In this document: positions 1-11,900 of the stretch, piece after piece
Layout: each line of letters begins with the position of its first letter
Numbering within the stretch: the first letter of the stretch is position 1
Source: a virus
Length of the DNA stretch: 48,260 nt
IMG/VR virus record: IMGVR_UViG_3300032282_001387
Coordinates: 1-48,260 of that record
Reading direction: 5' to 3' (one strand)
The notes under the pieces: generated by a model
Databases searched by the model: none
Told to the model about the DNA's origin: nothing
The model's input: the letters and a program-made list of their open reading frames with translations, nothing else
Position numbers and translations under genes: made by a program

Positions 1-2130
1 GGCAAACTTGGTGAATTTGTAGAAACCAACGTTAAAGCTGCCAACGAAGCCATTAAGTCCTATAACACAGAGAAAGGCCAGTTTGAATCTGCGGTAGATG
101 CCGCCAATGCGCAGCAGGTACTGGTTCAAAACACGCTTGGGGGCATGAAGGTTGGCGATCGTACGGCGCTTGATGTTTTCAAAGACATTGAAACTGAGCG
201 TAATACGTTTGAAGATTACAAAGCAAAGTTTGAAGCAGCTAAGGGTGCAGGCGATATAGAGTCCGCAAATAAATATGCAACACTTGCCAACGAAGCTGCT
301 GCCAAATACAGCGACCACTACAACCAAATAAAAGATATTCTGCCAACGATCAATCCTGAGATTGAGAAGTACAACACGCTGGTTAAAACTGCTGAAACTG
401 AATACGAACAGACCAGAGCAGCAGACCCCACCAAGGCCATCGAAGCCGCGACCGGTGCGCAGACTAAGTACGACACCGCACTATCTGAAGCAGCTACCCG
501 TGACTTCCTGATTGGGCAAATTAACAGCGGCTCGTTTGTACCTGTTGGCTACGAAGAGCGCACAGGACGTTTGGACTTTGGCAACGGCCTGACTTTTGAC
601 GGCACGGACTTCTATCAAAACGGTAAGAAGACGTTTACCCATGCCACAGACTTTGAATCAGATAAGGTTGGCACTGAGTTTACCGCCAAAGATGCCACCA
701 TTGATCTGGCTACTGAACTGCACAACAAAGGCTTTAACCTAAGTGCAGATGACTTGAAGGGAATGATCCCCGGCTACGACAAGTTGTCCTACGAAGGCAA
801 GCGGGCAGTTAATGAGTCCATCCTCAACGCTCTGGGGGATAGCAACTCGGCGTCTTCTTTCAATGCCGCTGTGCGTGCCGGTATTACCGAAGCCAACAAC
901 CAGACGCAGATTGCTGCCGAGCCAGAAACAACTACACAGCCAGACTTAGAGCCAGCATCGGATGTAGTTATTCCCGGGGAAGACGGCGGCACCATCACCA
1001 TCAACCCAAACACTGGCGAAACCACAACTAAGCCCCCCCCAAATACCACTCTGCCACCTGCCGATGACGTCAGTCTGTATAGCTATATGGATGCGGACGG
1101 CAGCACCGTTGTCATTGACAGCAACGGCCAAATCATCAGCAGAACCGGCGGCACGGGCATATTCCCCGGTGAAACCGAAGTAGAAGAACCTGAGCAGCCT
1201 ACGCTTGAACCGCCATCACCCGTGGTTATTAAGGGGGAGGATGGTGAAACTATTACGGTTGACCCAACGACTGGCGAAACCACGACTGAGCCTGCGCCTG
1301 AACCTGATATTGAGCCGCCCGGGCCAGTCACACCACCGCCAGTAGTGCCCGGGGATCCCACCGATCCTACAACACCCATTGAGCCTGAGATGCCGGAGCC
1401 ACCCGCTCCCGAACTACCCTCGCCAGTAGTTATTCCAAGCGAAGATGGCGGCACCATTACGATCGACCCTAGCACTGGGGACGTTATATCTACGGAACCC
1501 CCACCGGTTAACGACACGCCTATAGAGGATTGGACTACGCCCACGGACGTTACGCCTGCCAATGACACGCCTATAGAGGATTGGACTACGCCTACGGACG
1601 TTACGCCTGTCAATGACACGCCCATAGAAGATTGGTTTAACCCCACGGACGTTACGCCTGCGGAAGAACCCCCGCCAGCAGATACAACTTGCGCACCGGG
1701 TTACCACTGGGATGAATCGGCGCAGATGTGCATGCCTGACGAAGATCAGGAGCCGGTATCTCAGGATTGTCCCGAGGGTTATGTGTTTGATATGGCCTCG
1801 CAATCATGTGTGCCTATAAATACACCGGTTACACCAACCCCGCCCGTAACCCCGCCCAAGCCTACGGTAACCCCGCCCGTAACCCCGCCCAAGCCTACGG
1901 TAACCCCGCCCGTAACGCCAACAACCCCGGCGAATGCCCCGTTGGACTTGAACACCTTGTTGGCTTTGCTCGGTGGCGGGCAACAAGCAGCGGCTGCGCC
2001 TGTACAAGACCCGTATGCCAAGATAAAATCATTTCAAGGCGATTTGTTTGGCGGGGACATCAGCACCGACTTTTTGGGCGCTGCTGCTGGCGGGTCGATA
2101 AATGACCTGCTCAAACTGTTGAAGGACTGA
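1..2130 (+). CDS. Proline-rich repeat-bearing virion-associated protein (5' end cut off)
   Basis: The reading frame is open from base 1, so the true start lies left of the window; at least 709 codons are present. The N-terminal part (about 1-300) is polar and alpha-helical, with coiled-coil-like Glu/Lys/Ala stretches. From about residue 310 it becomes a long Pro/Thr-rich region with three degenerate repeats around VVIPGEDGGTITINP (near 958, 1216 and 1426), three 17-residue repeats (NDTPIEDWTTPTDVTPA), two Cys motifs of the form CxxGYxxDxxxQxCxP (near 1690 and 1770), and a PVTPPKPTVTP repeat. The C-terminus (LFGGDISTDF, then a Leu-rich end) is compact. It sits in the late block before other virion-type genes. 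I do not recognise a family. A structural or host-contact role is inferred from position and repeat architecture only. Confidence 0.75.
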   Translation, partial: GKLGEFVETNVKAANEAIKSYNTEKGQFESAVDAANAQQVLVQNTLGGMKVGDRTALDVFKDIETERNTFEDYKAKFEAAKGAGDIESANKYATLANEAAAKYSDHYNQIKDILPTINPEIEKYNTLVKTAETEYEQTRAADPTKAIEAATGAQTKYDTALSEAATRDFLIGQINSGSFVPVGYEERTGRLDFGNGLTFDGTDFYQNGKKTFTHATDFESDKVGTEFTAKDATIDLATELHNKGFNLSADDLKGMIPGYDKLSYEGKRAVNESILNALGDSNSASSFNAAVRAGITEANNQTQIAAEPETTTQPDLEPASDVVIPGEDGGTITINPNTGETTTKPPPNTTLPPADDVSLYSYMDADGSTVVIDSNGQIISRTGGTGIFPGETEVEEPEQPTLEPPSPVVIKGEDGETITVDPTTGETTTEPAPEPDIEPPGPVTPPPVVPGDPTDPTTPIEPEMPEPPAPELPSPVVIPSEDGGTITIDPSTGDVISTEPPPVNDTPIEDWTTPTDVTPANDTPIEDWTTPTDVTPVNDTPIEDWFNPTDVTPAEEPPPADTTCAPGYHWDESAQMCMPDEDQEPVSQDCPEGYVFDMASQSCVPINTPVTPTPPVTPPKPTVTPPVTPPKPTVTPPVTPTTPANAPLDLNTLLALLGGGQQAAAAPVQDPYAKIKSFQGDLFGGDISTDFLGAAAGGSINDLLKLLKD
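1510..1662 (+). repeat. Three tandem 51-nt coding repeats
   Basis: Units 1510-1560, 1561-1611 and 1612-1662 each encode a 17-residue unit starting NDTPIEDW. Units 1 and 2 are nearly identical at the DNA level; unit 3 has diverged (FNP in place of TTP). This looks like recent in-frame tandem duplication within a linker. Confidence 0.9.
1843..1918 (+). repeat. Tandem 33-nt coding repeat (PVTPPKPTVTP)
   Basis: Two full copies and a partial third of a 33-nt unit that is nearly identical at DNA level. It encodes an 11-residue Pro/Val/Thr/Lys unit and probably forms an extended rod or linker before the C-terminal domain. Confidence 0.85.
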
Positions 2131-2132
2131 TT

Positions 2133-3932
2133 ATGGCAATGCAGCAAGATGAACTGGGCAATTGGTACGATGATGGCGTCGTTGTTGGTGCTGTAGGCGA
2201 TCCTTCTGATCCGACCACTCCCGGGAACGCGATTGTTGCTGAAGACGGCACCATAATCTATAAACAGCCCGACGGTACCTACCTTAACAATAAAGGGGAG
2301 CCGGTTGGCAGCAATGGCGAGATCACGCCCACCGTCAATGTGCCGATTGACTCCAACGATCCTTGGGCAGCTATTAGCGGTCAACTCAAGAAACTTTACA
2401 CTTCCGGCCCCAACGGCACGCCTGACATTGGCAAGATTGCAACCTTAGCTGCGCTGGCTTCGGGCATGATGCAGTCCACCAACCGTACGCAGCCTGCTGG
2501 TTACCAAGGAAAAATCCCCACGTTAGCCGCAGTTCGCCAGCAGGTACCCCAAGGTATTGCAGCGGCTCCCCGTGCGTATGGCGCTCCTGCGATGGGCCGT
2601 CGTTATTTCACAGACACCCAGTATGTAACTCCGACAGGGCTGGCAGCAGCGCAAGACGCTGCCCAACAACAGGCACAACAGATGGCGGCTGCCCAGCAGC
2701 CCCAACAAGCACAACCGATTCAAGCAGCCAAGGGCGGTTTGGTCAGCGACGGCTTTGTCATTCCTGCCGATGTGATTTCGCATTTAGGTAATGGCAGCAG
2801 CGAAGCAGGGTTGAAAGTCGCCGCATCCAGACTGGGCGCTACTCCGATCAAAGGCAACGGTGATGGCATGAGCGACTCCATCAAGACCCATATTGACGGC
2901 AAACAACCTGCCCGTGTGGCAAACGAGGAGGCTTTTGTGAGTCCTAAAAAAGTTGCAGAACTTGGTGGCGGTGACCCCAAAAAAGGTTCCAAGAAGTTGT
3001 ACGACATGATGGACAAAATCCGCGCTGCTCGTACCGGCACAAAAGAGCAAGGCAAACAAATCGACCCTAGCAAATACATGCCCGGCGGTTCGGTTCATGG
3101 CTACGCAACAGGCGGCACTACGCTGCCCGCAGGCACTACCGGCACTGAATCCAACTTATCCAACTGGGCTGGCGATTATGTGACAGGCATGCTAGGTCAA
3201 GGCCAAGCACTAGCCAACGCCCCATACCAAGCGTATACCGGCCAGTTGACGGCAGGCACCTCACCACTTCAAGATAAGGTGTTTACAGGTTTGCAAGGGA
3301 TTAACTTCCCCACTAATCTGGGGCAGAGTTTTACTTCTACAGGTGCGCCTATTGCTGGCACGGCTGCGGCTGACGGTACGGTTACGGGCGGAACTGCTGG
3401 GCAGGGTATTGCGTCGCAGTACATGAACCCCTACCTCAAGAACGTGCTCGACCCTCAGATGGCTGAGTTGCAGCGTCAGAACCAGATTGCCAACATGAAC
3501 GCTAATGCCAAGCTAACAGGGGCAGGCGCTTATGGTGGCGGGCGTCAGGCCGTAATGAACGCTGAAAACCAGCGCAACATGATGCAGCAGATGAACACCA
3601 CGCTGGGTCAAGGCTACGCCAATGCGTACGATAAGGCCATGCAGCAGTTCAACACTGAGCAGGGTCAAGCTAAGACTCTGACAGATATGCTGGCCCAAGC
3701 AGGCACTGCGCAACGTGGTATTGAGTCTGAAGCCCTTGGCGCTGAGAAGGCGCAGTTTGAAGAAGAACGCGCTAATCCGTACAAGATGGTTCAGTTCCAA
3801 CAGTCGCTGTTGCAAGGATTGCCATTGGCTGCGCAGACATACAATCAAGCACCGACAAACATCTTGACTAACGCAGCGTCTAATGCAACAACCATGAACG
3901 CACTGCTTAAGTCTTTGGGCATCATTCAGTAA
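2133..3932 (+). CDS. Putative virion structural protein with a glycine-motif region
   Basis: 599 residues, starting 2 nt after the stop of the previous gene, so probably co-translated. The N-terminal third is low in complexity. Residues about 200-310 carry KGGLVSDGF, then a region with DSIKTHIDGKQ, EEAFVSPKKV and LGGGD followed by an MMDKIRAAR helix. I have seen this arrangement in environmental phage virion proteins without a function attached. The C-terminal half (about 430-599) is Gln/Asn/Ala-rich helix with ARGxxxxAEN-like sequence and likely coiled coils. No enzymatic motif was seen. Its place in the late block next to the giant protein suggests an internal virion or tail-associated component (inference). 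Confidence 0.75.
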   Translation: MAMQQDELGNWYDDGVVVGAVGDPSDPTTPGNAIVAEDGTIIYKQPDGTYLNNKGEPVGSNGEITPTVNVPIDSNDPWAAISGQLKKLYTSGPNGTPDIGKIATLAALASGMMQSTNRTQPAGYQGKIPTLAAVRQQVPQGIAAAPRAYGAPAMGRRYFTDTQYVTPTGLAAAQDAAQQQAQQMAAAQQPQQAQPIQAAKGGLVSDGFVIPADVISHLGNGSSEAGLKVAASRLGATPIKGNGDGMSDSIKTHIDGKQPARVANEEAFVSPKKVAELGGGDPKKGSKKLYDMMDKIRAARTGTKEQGKQIDPSKYMPGGSVHGYATGGTTLPAGTTGTESNLSNWAGDYVTGMLGQGQALANAPYQAYTGQLTAGTSPLQDKVFTGLQGINFPTNLGQSFTSTGAPIAGTAAADGTVTGGTAGQGIASQYMNPYLKNVLDPQMAELQRQNQIANMNANAKLTGAGAYGGGRQAVMNAENQRNMMQQMNTTLGQGYANAYDKAMQQFNTEQGQAKTLTDMLAQAGTAQRGIESEALGAEKAQFEEERANPYKMVQFQQSLLQGLPLAAQTYNQAPTNILTNAASNATTMNALLKSLGIIQ

Positions 3933-3941
3933 GGACTAAAA

Positions 3942-5891
3942 ATGTCAATCGCACAACCCAGTCCACAAGGTCTTGCTGCCCTGTCGATGGGCAATCCAGC
4001 GCCGTTGCAAAAGCGCGTTGCCGCGTCCCCCAAAGACCCGCAAACAGGTTTGCCGCAAGATTTGGCAGCGGCTTTGGCGTTGAGTATTGACCTGACCACG
4101 CAGAATGCTGCGCAACGTCAAGAAGCTATGAGCCAGTTGCAGCAAGCTGCCGGGCCTACCGGCCAGATGCCTACGGTTGTTCAAAGTCTGCAAGACGCAG
4201 CAAGACAAAAGCTAAACGCCCAAGCGCAACCTAACCCACAAGCTCAGACAGAACCGCCTCAAGAAGCGCCGCAACAATCTGCGGGCTTGGCGCAAGCACC
4301 TGTCGAGTTTGGCATGGCTGGCGGCGGTCTGGTGTCGTTTGCCAACGAGGGCGCTACGCTGAATGAAGTGACTCGTGAGGTTCTGAAAGAACTGGGCGTC
4401 ACCGCTAAAGACTACATCAGCAATCCTGAGACAGCCAAGACCGTTAACGATCTGGCTAAAGAGCGTTCCGCAGGTTTGCCTGCGGCACAACCGGCTACAG
4501 CCGCTGCGGCTCCTGCAACTTCTGCTGCGCCCACAGGTCGTTCGTATGGTGCTGGTCGTGTTGCTGGTAAGGTTCTTTCTCGTACCGCACCATTGGCTGC
4601 TGCCGGTGAAGTTATTTCTCACTTGGGCGACTATAAATTGGCCAGCCCTGACAATGTTGACACGTCTGCTGCCGGTACATGGAACGAACTCAAACAGGGT
4701 AATCTGGGTCGTACTGGAACCAGTCTGGGTCGTGGCCTTGCTGAAGCTGGGATGGACTTGGGTTCTGCCGCAGCCAACATCGCTGATTTGGTAGTGCCGG
4801 GCAAAGCCCCCGTGTCGTCGGCGTACGACGCTATGCTGCGCAGAAACTTTGACTTGCAAAAGAACAAAGACGAAAAAGCGCTGACACCACAACAGATTGA
4901 ACGTGCAGCCGCACAGCAAACATCCTTGCCTCCAACCGGTGCTGGTGCTGGGCGCGGTAATGTGAATCCTCCTATGGCCAATGCCGCTCCTGCACCCGCA
5001 GCCCCATCGCCTATTGATGACTTGGAAAAGGCTGTTACACAACGTGCACGCCCCGCTGCTGCCGCAGGTGCGGCCCCTGCGGCTGGTTTACCCGGTGCTA
5101 TTCCCACTGACCCCCGGTTGGAGAAGATGATGAATCTCGATCCCGCAGCCCGGGAAAAAGATGTCATGGAGCGTATGCAGGCTATGGCCCCCAATACGGC
5201 TGGCTACGACCGCATGGTTGCTGAACTGGAAAAGCGCAAGCAACAACTGGAAGGCCCGAAAGCTGGGTTTGAAGGTTTTATGGAATACTTGGAAAGGGTT
5301 GCCTTGGAAGGCCCGCAACGTACGGTAGGCGAAGCCGGTACCAAAGGCGCTGCTGGTTTGAAAGCACTTCAGAAAGAACGTGCTCAGCAGCAGTTCGACC
5401 TTACCAAAGAGCAGATTGGCTTGGAGGATAAGAAGAACGAAGCTGTTCGCGCATTCAAAATGGATGTGTTCAAGACCGGCCAAACTGCGTATGACAATGC
5501 GTATAAACAGGCGTTTGATGCTCTGAAGGAAAAGGGCCAGAACGACCGTCAGGCTTCTGCCAACGCTACACAGATTGCCACTAACGCTGCTACCGTTGCC
5601 GAGCAGGCACGCGGTCATACCCTGCAAGCACAAGCCGAGATTGCCCGTTTGAAGACCGCAGAGCGCCGTGCAGACAAAGAAGAGGCAGCCCTTAGTTTGA
5701 AGGCTTTGTCTGAAGCCGCCAAAGAACTTGGTGCTTTGCTGAAGGATCCCGCATACGCTACGACCAATGAAGCAGCATCCACACGCACACAACTCAACCA
5801 AATTACGGCTGAGATTGCCAAGCGGGGTGGGGTTAAGGATATGGGCTTCTCTGCTGCACCCGCTGCGCCTGTTGCAGGCAAACTAAAGTAG
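3942..5891 (+). CDS. Putative virion-associated protein, Ala/Gln-rich, coiled coil
   Basis: 649 residues. The start follows AAGGACTAAAA, 9 nt after the previous stop. It has an Ala/Pro/Gln-rich N-terminus, then the motif MAGGGLVSFANEG at about residue 124, which resembles the GG-x-V motif of its neighbours. A hydrophobic, Gly-rich segment around 205-280 could interact with membrane. The C-terminal half (about 390-630) is long charged helix typical of coiled coil (ERVALEG, QFDLTKEQIGLEDKK). It ends just before a strong terminator. A DNA-ejection or internal virion role is plausible from the context with the giant gene, but no family was recognised. Confidence 0.7.
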   Translation: MSIAQPSPQGLAALSMGNPAPLQKRVAASPKDPQTGLPQDLAAALALSIDLTTQNAAQRQEAMSQLQQAAGPTGQMPTVVQSLQDAARQKLNAQAQPNPQAQTEPPQEAPQQSAGLAQAPVEFGMAGGGLVSFANEGATLNEVTREVLKELGVTAKDYISNPETAKTVNDLAKERSAGLPAAQPATAAAAPATSAAPTGRSYGAGRVAGKVLSRTAPLAAAGEVISHLGDYKLASPDNVDTSAAGTWNELKQGNLGRTGTSLGRGLAEAGMDLGSAAANIADLVVPGKAPVSSAYDAMLRRNFDLQKNKDEKALTPQQIERAAAQQTSLPPTGAGAGRGNVNPPMANAAPAPAAPSPIDDLEKAVTQRARPAAAAGAAPAAGLPGAIPTDPRLEKMMNLDPAAREKDVMERMQAMAPNTAGYDRMVAELEKRKQQLEGPKAGFEGFMEYLERVALEGPQRTVGEAGTKGAAGLKALQKERAQQQFDLTKEQIGLEDKKNEAVRAFKMDVFKTGQTAYDNAYKQAFDALKEKGQNDRQASANATQIATNAATVAEQARGHTLQAQAEIARLKTAERRADKEEAALSLKALSEAAKELGALLKDPAYATTNEAASTRTQLNQITAEIAKRGGVKDMGFSAAPAAPVAGKLK

Positions 5892-5912
5892 TGCCAAAAT
5901 AGCTCAACCGAC

Positions 5913-5945
5913 ACGCCCCGGCCTGACTTACCGGGGCGTTTTTCT
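5913..5945 (+). terminator. Rho-independent terminator after the virion gene
   Basis: A perfect 9-bp stem ACGCCCCGG / CCGGGGCGT (5913-5921 and 5931-5939) with a 9-nt loop, followed directly by TTTTT. It lies 22 nt after the stop at 5891 and 24 nt before the giant gene, which therefore may have its own promoter or rely on read-through. Confidence 0.9.
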
Positions 5946-5968
5946 AACAGTCCAACAATCGAACTGAC

Positions 5969-8900
5969 ATGGCTAAATACCTGAACCTCCCCAACGGCAC
6001 ATCTGTTGAAGTACCTGACGAAATGTCTTACGGGGAGGCGATGGCAAAAGCCCAGCAGCAGTTCCCAGAAGCGTTTGCGCCCAAAGAAAAGCCCCGTACG
6101 GGTATCGGCGCTGCACTGAGCAGAGGTCTTGAAGGTTTAGTTTCTTCCGGCCAAACAAGCTATGAAGCCCTGACAGGTTCCCCCGAAGAAGCGGCTAGGC
6201 GCGGCTTGCAACGCGGCGCAAAGATGGCCGAGAAGTACCCAGAGCAAGTCAGTCTGGAGAAGGTCAAGCAGGCGTATGAGAAGAGCGGTTTGCTGTCCGC
6301 CGCAGGCGAAGCCCTTGGTCAAGTACCCGCTGCATTAGCAGAACAAGCCCCCAACATTGGTGCAACCATTGCAGGTGCACAGGCCGGTCAACGGCTAGGC
6401 GGTATGTTTGGTGCGCCCGGGCGTTTGATTGGTGCCGGTGTTGGTGCAGCAGTCCCCGGTTTGGCGCAGATGTTTGGTAGCAACATTGAACGCCAAGCAG
6501 CCGAACAGCAAAAAGAAGGCAAGCCCATTGAGATTAGCCGTGGTGCTGCCGCAGCCGCTGCTGTCCCCCAAGCCGCGCTCGATGTCGCGGGTACCTTCAT
6601 CCCACTGGGCGGGCGTTTGGTTAGCAAACTAACAGGTGTTCCCGAGAAAGCCTTGGTTGGCCGTACGGCTGAGCAGGCGCAGAAGCTGGCCGATGAGCGT
6701 CTGTATACCACGCTGGCTAAAGGTCTTGGTGTTGGCGTGATGGCCGAAGTGCCAACAGAGGTTGCCCAGCAGATGCTGGAGCGTGCGCAGGCAGGCTTGT
6801 CTCTGACCAGCCCTGACGCTTTGAAAGAGTACGGCGAGACAGCATACCAAGTGTCCTTGTTGGCCCCCTTGGGCGGTGCAGGCCGTGTCGTGGAGCGTGC
6901 CGGTGCTAGAGCGGACATTGTGCAGAAACAACAAGCCGAGATGGCTGACCAGCGTGCGCAAGAAGCCATTGATGCTGAAACTGCTGCCGTTGCTGAGAGA
7001 GAACGCAAAGCTCAGCCAGACTACGCCCTGTCTGTTGAGCAACAGTACAACGACCTGATTGCCAAGCGCGACGAGATTGACGCCCGTATCAAAGCCCCAA
7101 TCACCAAAGGCGACCTAGCCGCAGAGCAGGTGCGCAATGAAGCGAAGCGTGAGAAGAAAGAACTCCTTGGCAGTGATGAAACCAAGTCGCTGATTTCCGA
7201 GTACAACCAACTCAAATCCTCTGGCGCATTTACGCAGATCGAAGCTGACCGCGCAGCCAAGCAAGCCGAAGAGAAAGCCACAGAGCAACAGCGTCTAGCC
7301 GCAGAACTACAACGTCTGGGCACACAGAAACAACAGCAGGCTGATACCGACCGTCGCCAAGCATTGTTGCAAGGCCAGATTGAAGGTGAGCCGGAAGTTG
7401 ACTTGTTGGAAGCAGCCCGCACACGCAAAGCGTTTAAGGCACCCAAGCCCACCGCCGACATTCAAGGTTTGGTGAACTTCCTGCTTGCTGATCCTGTCCG
7501 TGCACAAGAAGCCTTGGCTAAACGTACGGAGTTCCCGGGCTTGACCAAGCAGCAGAACGAAGCTGTGCTGGGCGCAGTTGAGTTGGAGTTGCAACAAGAC
7601 CGTGAAATTGAAGCCAAGAAAGCCGAGCAACGCGCAGGCATGTTGGGCACACAGATGGCTGGCCAAGCCAACACTAATTTGCTAGGTGCTGCACGCGAAC
7701 GTGGCCCCGGCGCAGTGCCCGAGATTGTTGGCCTGCAAAGAATTGGGGAAAAGAATCGCCCTACGGAAACAGAGCAGGGTACCCCTTCAATCCGCAAAGG
7801 AACTGTAACTGGCGAAGGCACACAAGGCAAGCTAATTTCTGAGCGTTTGAAGTCTGCGCAGGACATGTTGGCAGAAGGCGAAGAAGAAACCATGTCGCCC
7901 GAAGACGAGGCGATGGTTGACAACCTCATCAAGACGTTGCCTTTGGGTGATCGCATCATTGCCCCGGGGCAAGTACAGCGCGGTGAAGGCTACAGCAACT
8001 ATGCTGAGCGCAGCAATTTGCTGACGATGCTGAAGTTTGCGCGTGAGACTCGCAACCGTCCCGAAGCTGCCCGCATTATTCAAGAACTGCGTAAGTTGGA
8101 AACGCCATCCGAAGTAGCGGGCACTGGCGAAGCCACCCGTGCCGGTGCTGAGAACTTGAACGAAGTCTTGGGCGCAGCCAACATGACGGAAGCCCGAGCC
8201 GCTGAAGCTGCGGCAGAGCGCCACATCAACGACCAGAACACAGCCATGCTGGGCTATGTGCGCTTCTTGGAGTCTATGCGCCGTGGCAAGCTGGTGCTGC
8301 CGCAGTCTGCACAAAACCGTCTGGATGCGCTGCGTAACGAATATCTGGAAAGCCACTTGGCTGAACTGGACGAGCGTCGTGCTGCGTTTGGTATGCCGCC
8401 TATGGCCGACTGGGAGCGCGGCGAAGCCCGTGCCCGGGTCATGGAGGGCTTCAACAAGATTGAGGCTGACTGGGGCAAAAAGGAAACCACGTTCGACAAC
8501 GTGCTGGCGGTTCAAAAAGAAATCCGCAAGAACATCTATGACAACCTGACCAATGCCGCCAAGCGTTTCCAGACCGAGCAACAGAATCAGATTGCTGAAA
8601 AAACTACGACTGGCACAGGTCGTCGCATCGCTACACCAGACAACCTCAAACTGACCGAGCGCAAGCAAGCTGAAAGCACCGAAGACATCATCACGCGTCT
8701 GCTGGACACTATGGGTCAGCGTCAACGCGCTGTGCCCACCGCAGCAATCAAGCCTGCACAGAAAGTTGGGAGCCTTGCTGATATTGGCAAGCTCATGGAG
8801 CCTGAGAAAGCTGCGGGTGCGTTGCAGCCGTTCAGTGCCAAGATGGTGGACACACTGGAGCGTATTCAGAACTGGCTCCCACAAACCACTGACGCTGAGT

Positions 8901-11900
8901 TCAAAGCGATGGCGCGTGACCTTGTGCAGCAGATTGAAGCTGGCAATGAACCCAACCAGTTTGACCTGCGTGATCTGAATGAAAAGATTCGCGGCTTTGA
9001 GGAAGCTGGGCAAAGCGTAACCCGTCCCGGTGCTACCCCGGAAGAACTGCAACGCACCAGTGCGCAGCAGCAAGGCACGTTGTTCCCAGAAGCCGAAGTG
9101 GCTGTTGGTCGTGCTACGCCTGCCAACTTCCAGCGCATGCTGGACTCCAAGAACATTCAAGGTCTGCGTCAGGCTATTGCTGACCAGAAGCAAGCCAACA
9201 TTGATGTGTTGCAGGACTTGCAAAAGACCATCCCCAGCGCCCAGAACTTGCTGGCCAAGGCTGAGATCAAGACCATCAAAGCACGAGCCAAAGTCAAGAC
9301 GTTGGACGAGCGGGCTAAGGAAGACCAGACCGACGAGGAAATCAAAAAGGCTTGGGCCGATGCAGCGCGTGAAGTAATTGCTGCCGAAACTGCGATGCAG
9401 TCTATTCCACGACGCATGGCGTACCTGATTGAAATTCGTGACAGTCTGGCTAAGCTGAACAAGACCGACAAGCAGACGCTGATTGCGTTGATTGACGAAG
9501 CGTTGAACTTTGCTTCTAACCCTGACACGCCTGCGGCTTTGCGCGACAGCTTGGAAGTTAAAGAGTTCAAGGAACTTAAACAGTGGCTTGATGCCGACAA
9601 AGTGAACGCTGAGATTAAGCGTCTGGACAATCTGTATAAAGCGGCCAAGAAAGCCGTTGAGCCTGCCCGTGCCAAGCTGCAAGCTGCGCTGGACAAGTAT
9701 GACCAAGAAGGTCTGATCCGCGAGTCGTTGGAGCGCGAGCACCAGAAAGCACTGGATGCTTTGAAGAAGGCCGAAGCTGCTGAGCGCGAAGCTAAGAACG
9801 CTGTGCGTGAGCAGGAGCAGGAAAACAAAACGGTTGAAGAAGACGCCAAGGAAACCGATCGCAAATACAAAGAGGCTTTGCTGCGTGCCCAGTCGGGTAT
9901 GGGCTTGCCCGGTATTCGTGTTGAAGAAGACATGGCAGCTATGCGCAAAAAAGTGCAAGGACTGCGCGGTGCTATGGGTTCCTTGGAAGATCAGGTCAAC
10001 GCAGAAAAAGACCCGGTGCGCAAGCAGGAACTCCAAGAGAAGTACCTTGCCAAGCAGCAAGAGTTGGAGCAGCTTACCCCGCCCAAGCAAGTCACCGAGC
10101 TTCGCACCCCAGAGGCAGAGCAAACAGCCAAGGAAGCCGAAGACCGTGCTGCTGCACAGCAAGCAGGCATTGATGCACGCCGTCGTGCCCGTACTGGTGA
10201 AGCCGCACCGAAGTTACCCACACGTCTGCAAGGCCCGGTGGCCCGTCTTGGCACAACCCAGCGCATTACACAGACTGGCACCAAGCGCGATAAAGATAAC
10301 GTCCGTCGTGCCGAACAGATTCTGAATGTGGTGACCAAGAGCCGCGCTGACCTTAAAGAGTTGCAAGACCGGATGAAGTTCTTGCGTGACACTGGCAAAG
10401 CCAAGGTGTCCAACCGCTACACGCCGCTGTTCAAGAAACTGGAAACCCGCGAGGATCAGCTTAAGAACCGTTTGGCTCGTGCAGAAAAAGCGCAGGCCAA
10501 AGTGCAGACAGAGCAGAAACAAACGTCTGAAGCCCTTGCATCCAGCCAGCGTCAAGCGAAGCCCTACAAGAAAGACGTGGTGTACCGCCCAGTTTCTGCG
10601 GAAGGGCCGGGCATGCAGACCGCTGCGGTTAAACGCCTGTTGGCGCGTCTTACTGAGGGTTGGGAGAATGTACCGCCAATTGAGGTGGTGGACAGCTTCG
10701 ATGGCCTGCCTGAAGCCATCAAGGAACAAGCCCGTGCAGATGGCGTAGCTGGGCAAATCCCCGGCTTGTACGACCCAGAAACCAACAAAGTGTATCTGGT
10801 GGCTGACCGTCTGCATACCGGCGAGGATGTGGTGGCGACTGTTGCCCACGAGGTGACAGGTCACTTTGGCCTGCGCAGCATGCTGGGCCGTGACTACACC
10901 GCCAAGATGGATGACATTTACAACGGCAACGCTGCGGTACGTGCGCGTGCTGACGCCAAGCTGGCTGAGATGCCGTCCCTTACACAGCAGACTGCCACTG
11001 AGGAAGTGTTGGCTGAGATGGCTGAACAGCCGCCCACAGAGGACACACGCTCGGCTCTGCGCAAGATATTCGATGCCATCAAGGACTGGTTCAAGCGGTT
11101 CACTGGCGAAACCGTGTCGGACGCTGCCGTGCAGCAGATCGTTGCCAATGCCCGCAGCCATGTGATTGAGGGTGGTGAATCTAGGATCGGCGAGGTGAGC
11201 GGCAAAGCCTTGTATCGCAGTCCTGCGCCTACGTACGCCAACCCAACTCTGGCCCGTGCTGGAGCCGTTGCCAACAAGACGATTGCCAAGCAGCGTGGGG
11301 TAATGGATGCCATTAAAGAAGAAGGCGCTGGCCTCAAGCTGATGACTCAGTTTGTTGACCGCTTTGCCCCGCTGGAGAAGTTGTCCAAGTACATGGAAGG
11401 CCACAAGGGTCTTCAGATGATGTACTACGCCCGCATGTACGACCAGCGCATGAACTTCGTGTCGCAGTCTGTGGGCAACGGTGCCCTGCGCCGTGTGGAG
11501 AAGACGCGTCCTGATGGCAAGAAAGAGTTCATCATTGAGAGTACGCCCGGTGCCAGCCTGAAAGGTGTGGTGAACATTCTCAAGCGCGGTAATGATCTGG
11601 TCGGCAGCGCCGAGGGCAACAGCCAGTTGTTCTCCATGTACCTGATTGCCAAGCGTGCTGAGCGTGTGGGTCTGGCTAAACTGAACTATGGCGGTCAAGT
11701 TACCGAAGCTGACCTCGATGACGTGCGCCGTGCCGTTGCTGGCACGCCCGGACTCAAAGCCATCTACGATGCAGCGCAGAGCGAATACAACTCTTACAAC
11801 CGTGACATGCTTCAGTTTGCTGTGGACTCCGGTGCACTGTCCGCCAAGACCCGCGAAGAACTGATTAAGGCGGGTGACTATGTGCCGTACTACCGTGAGC

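Noticed and set aside
7832-10162. Second long antisense frame (over 770 codons) opposite the giant gene
   Set aside because: Same reasons as above; amino-acid content is typical of a shadow frame.
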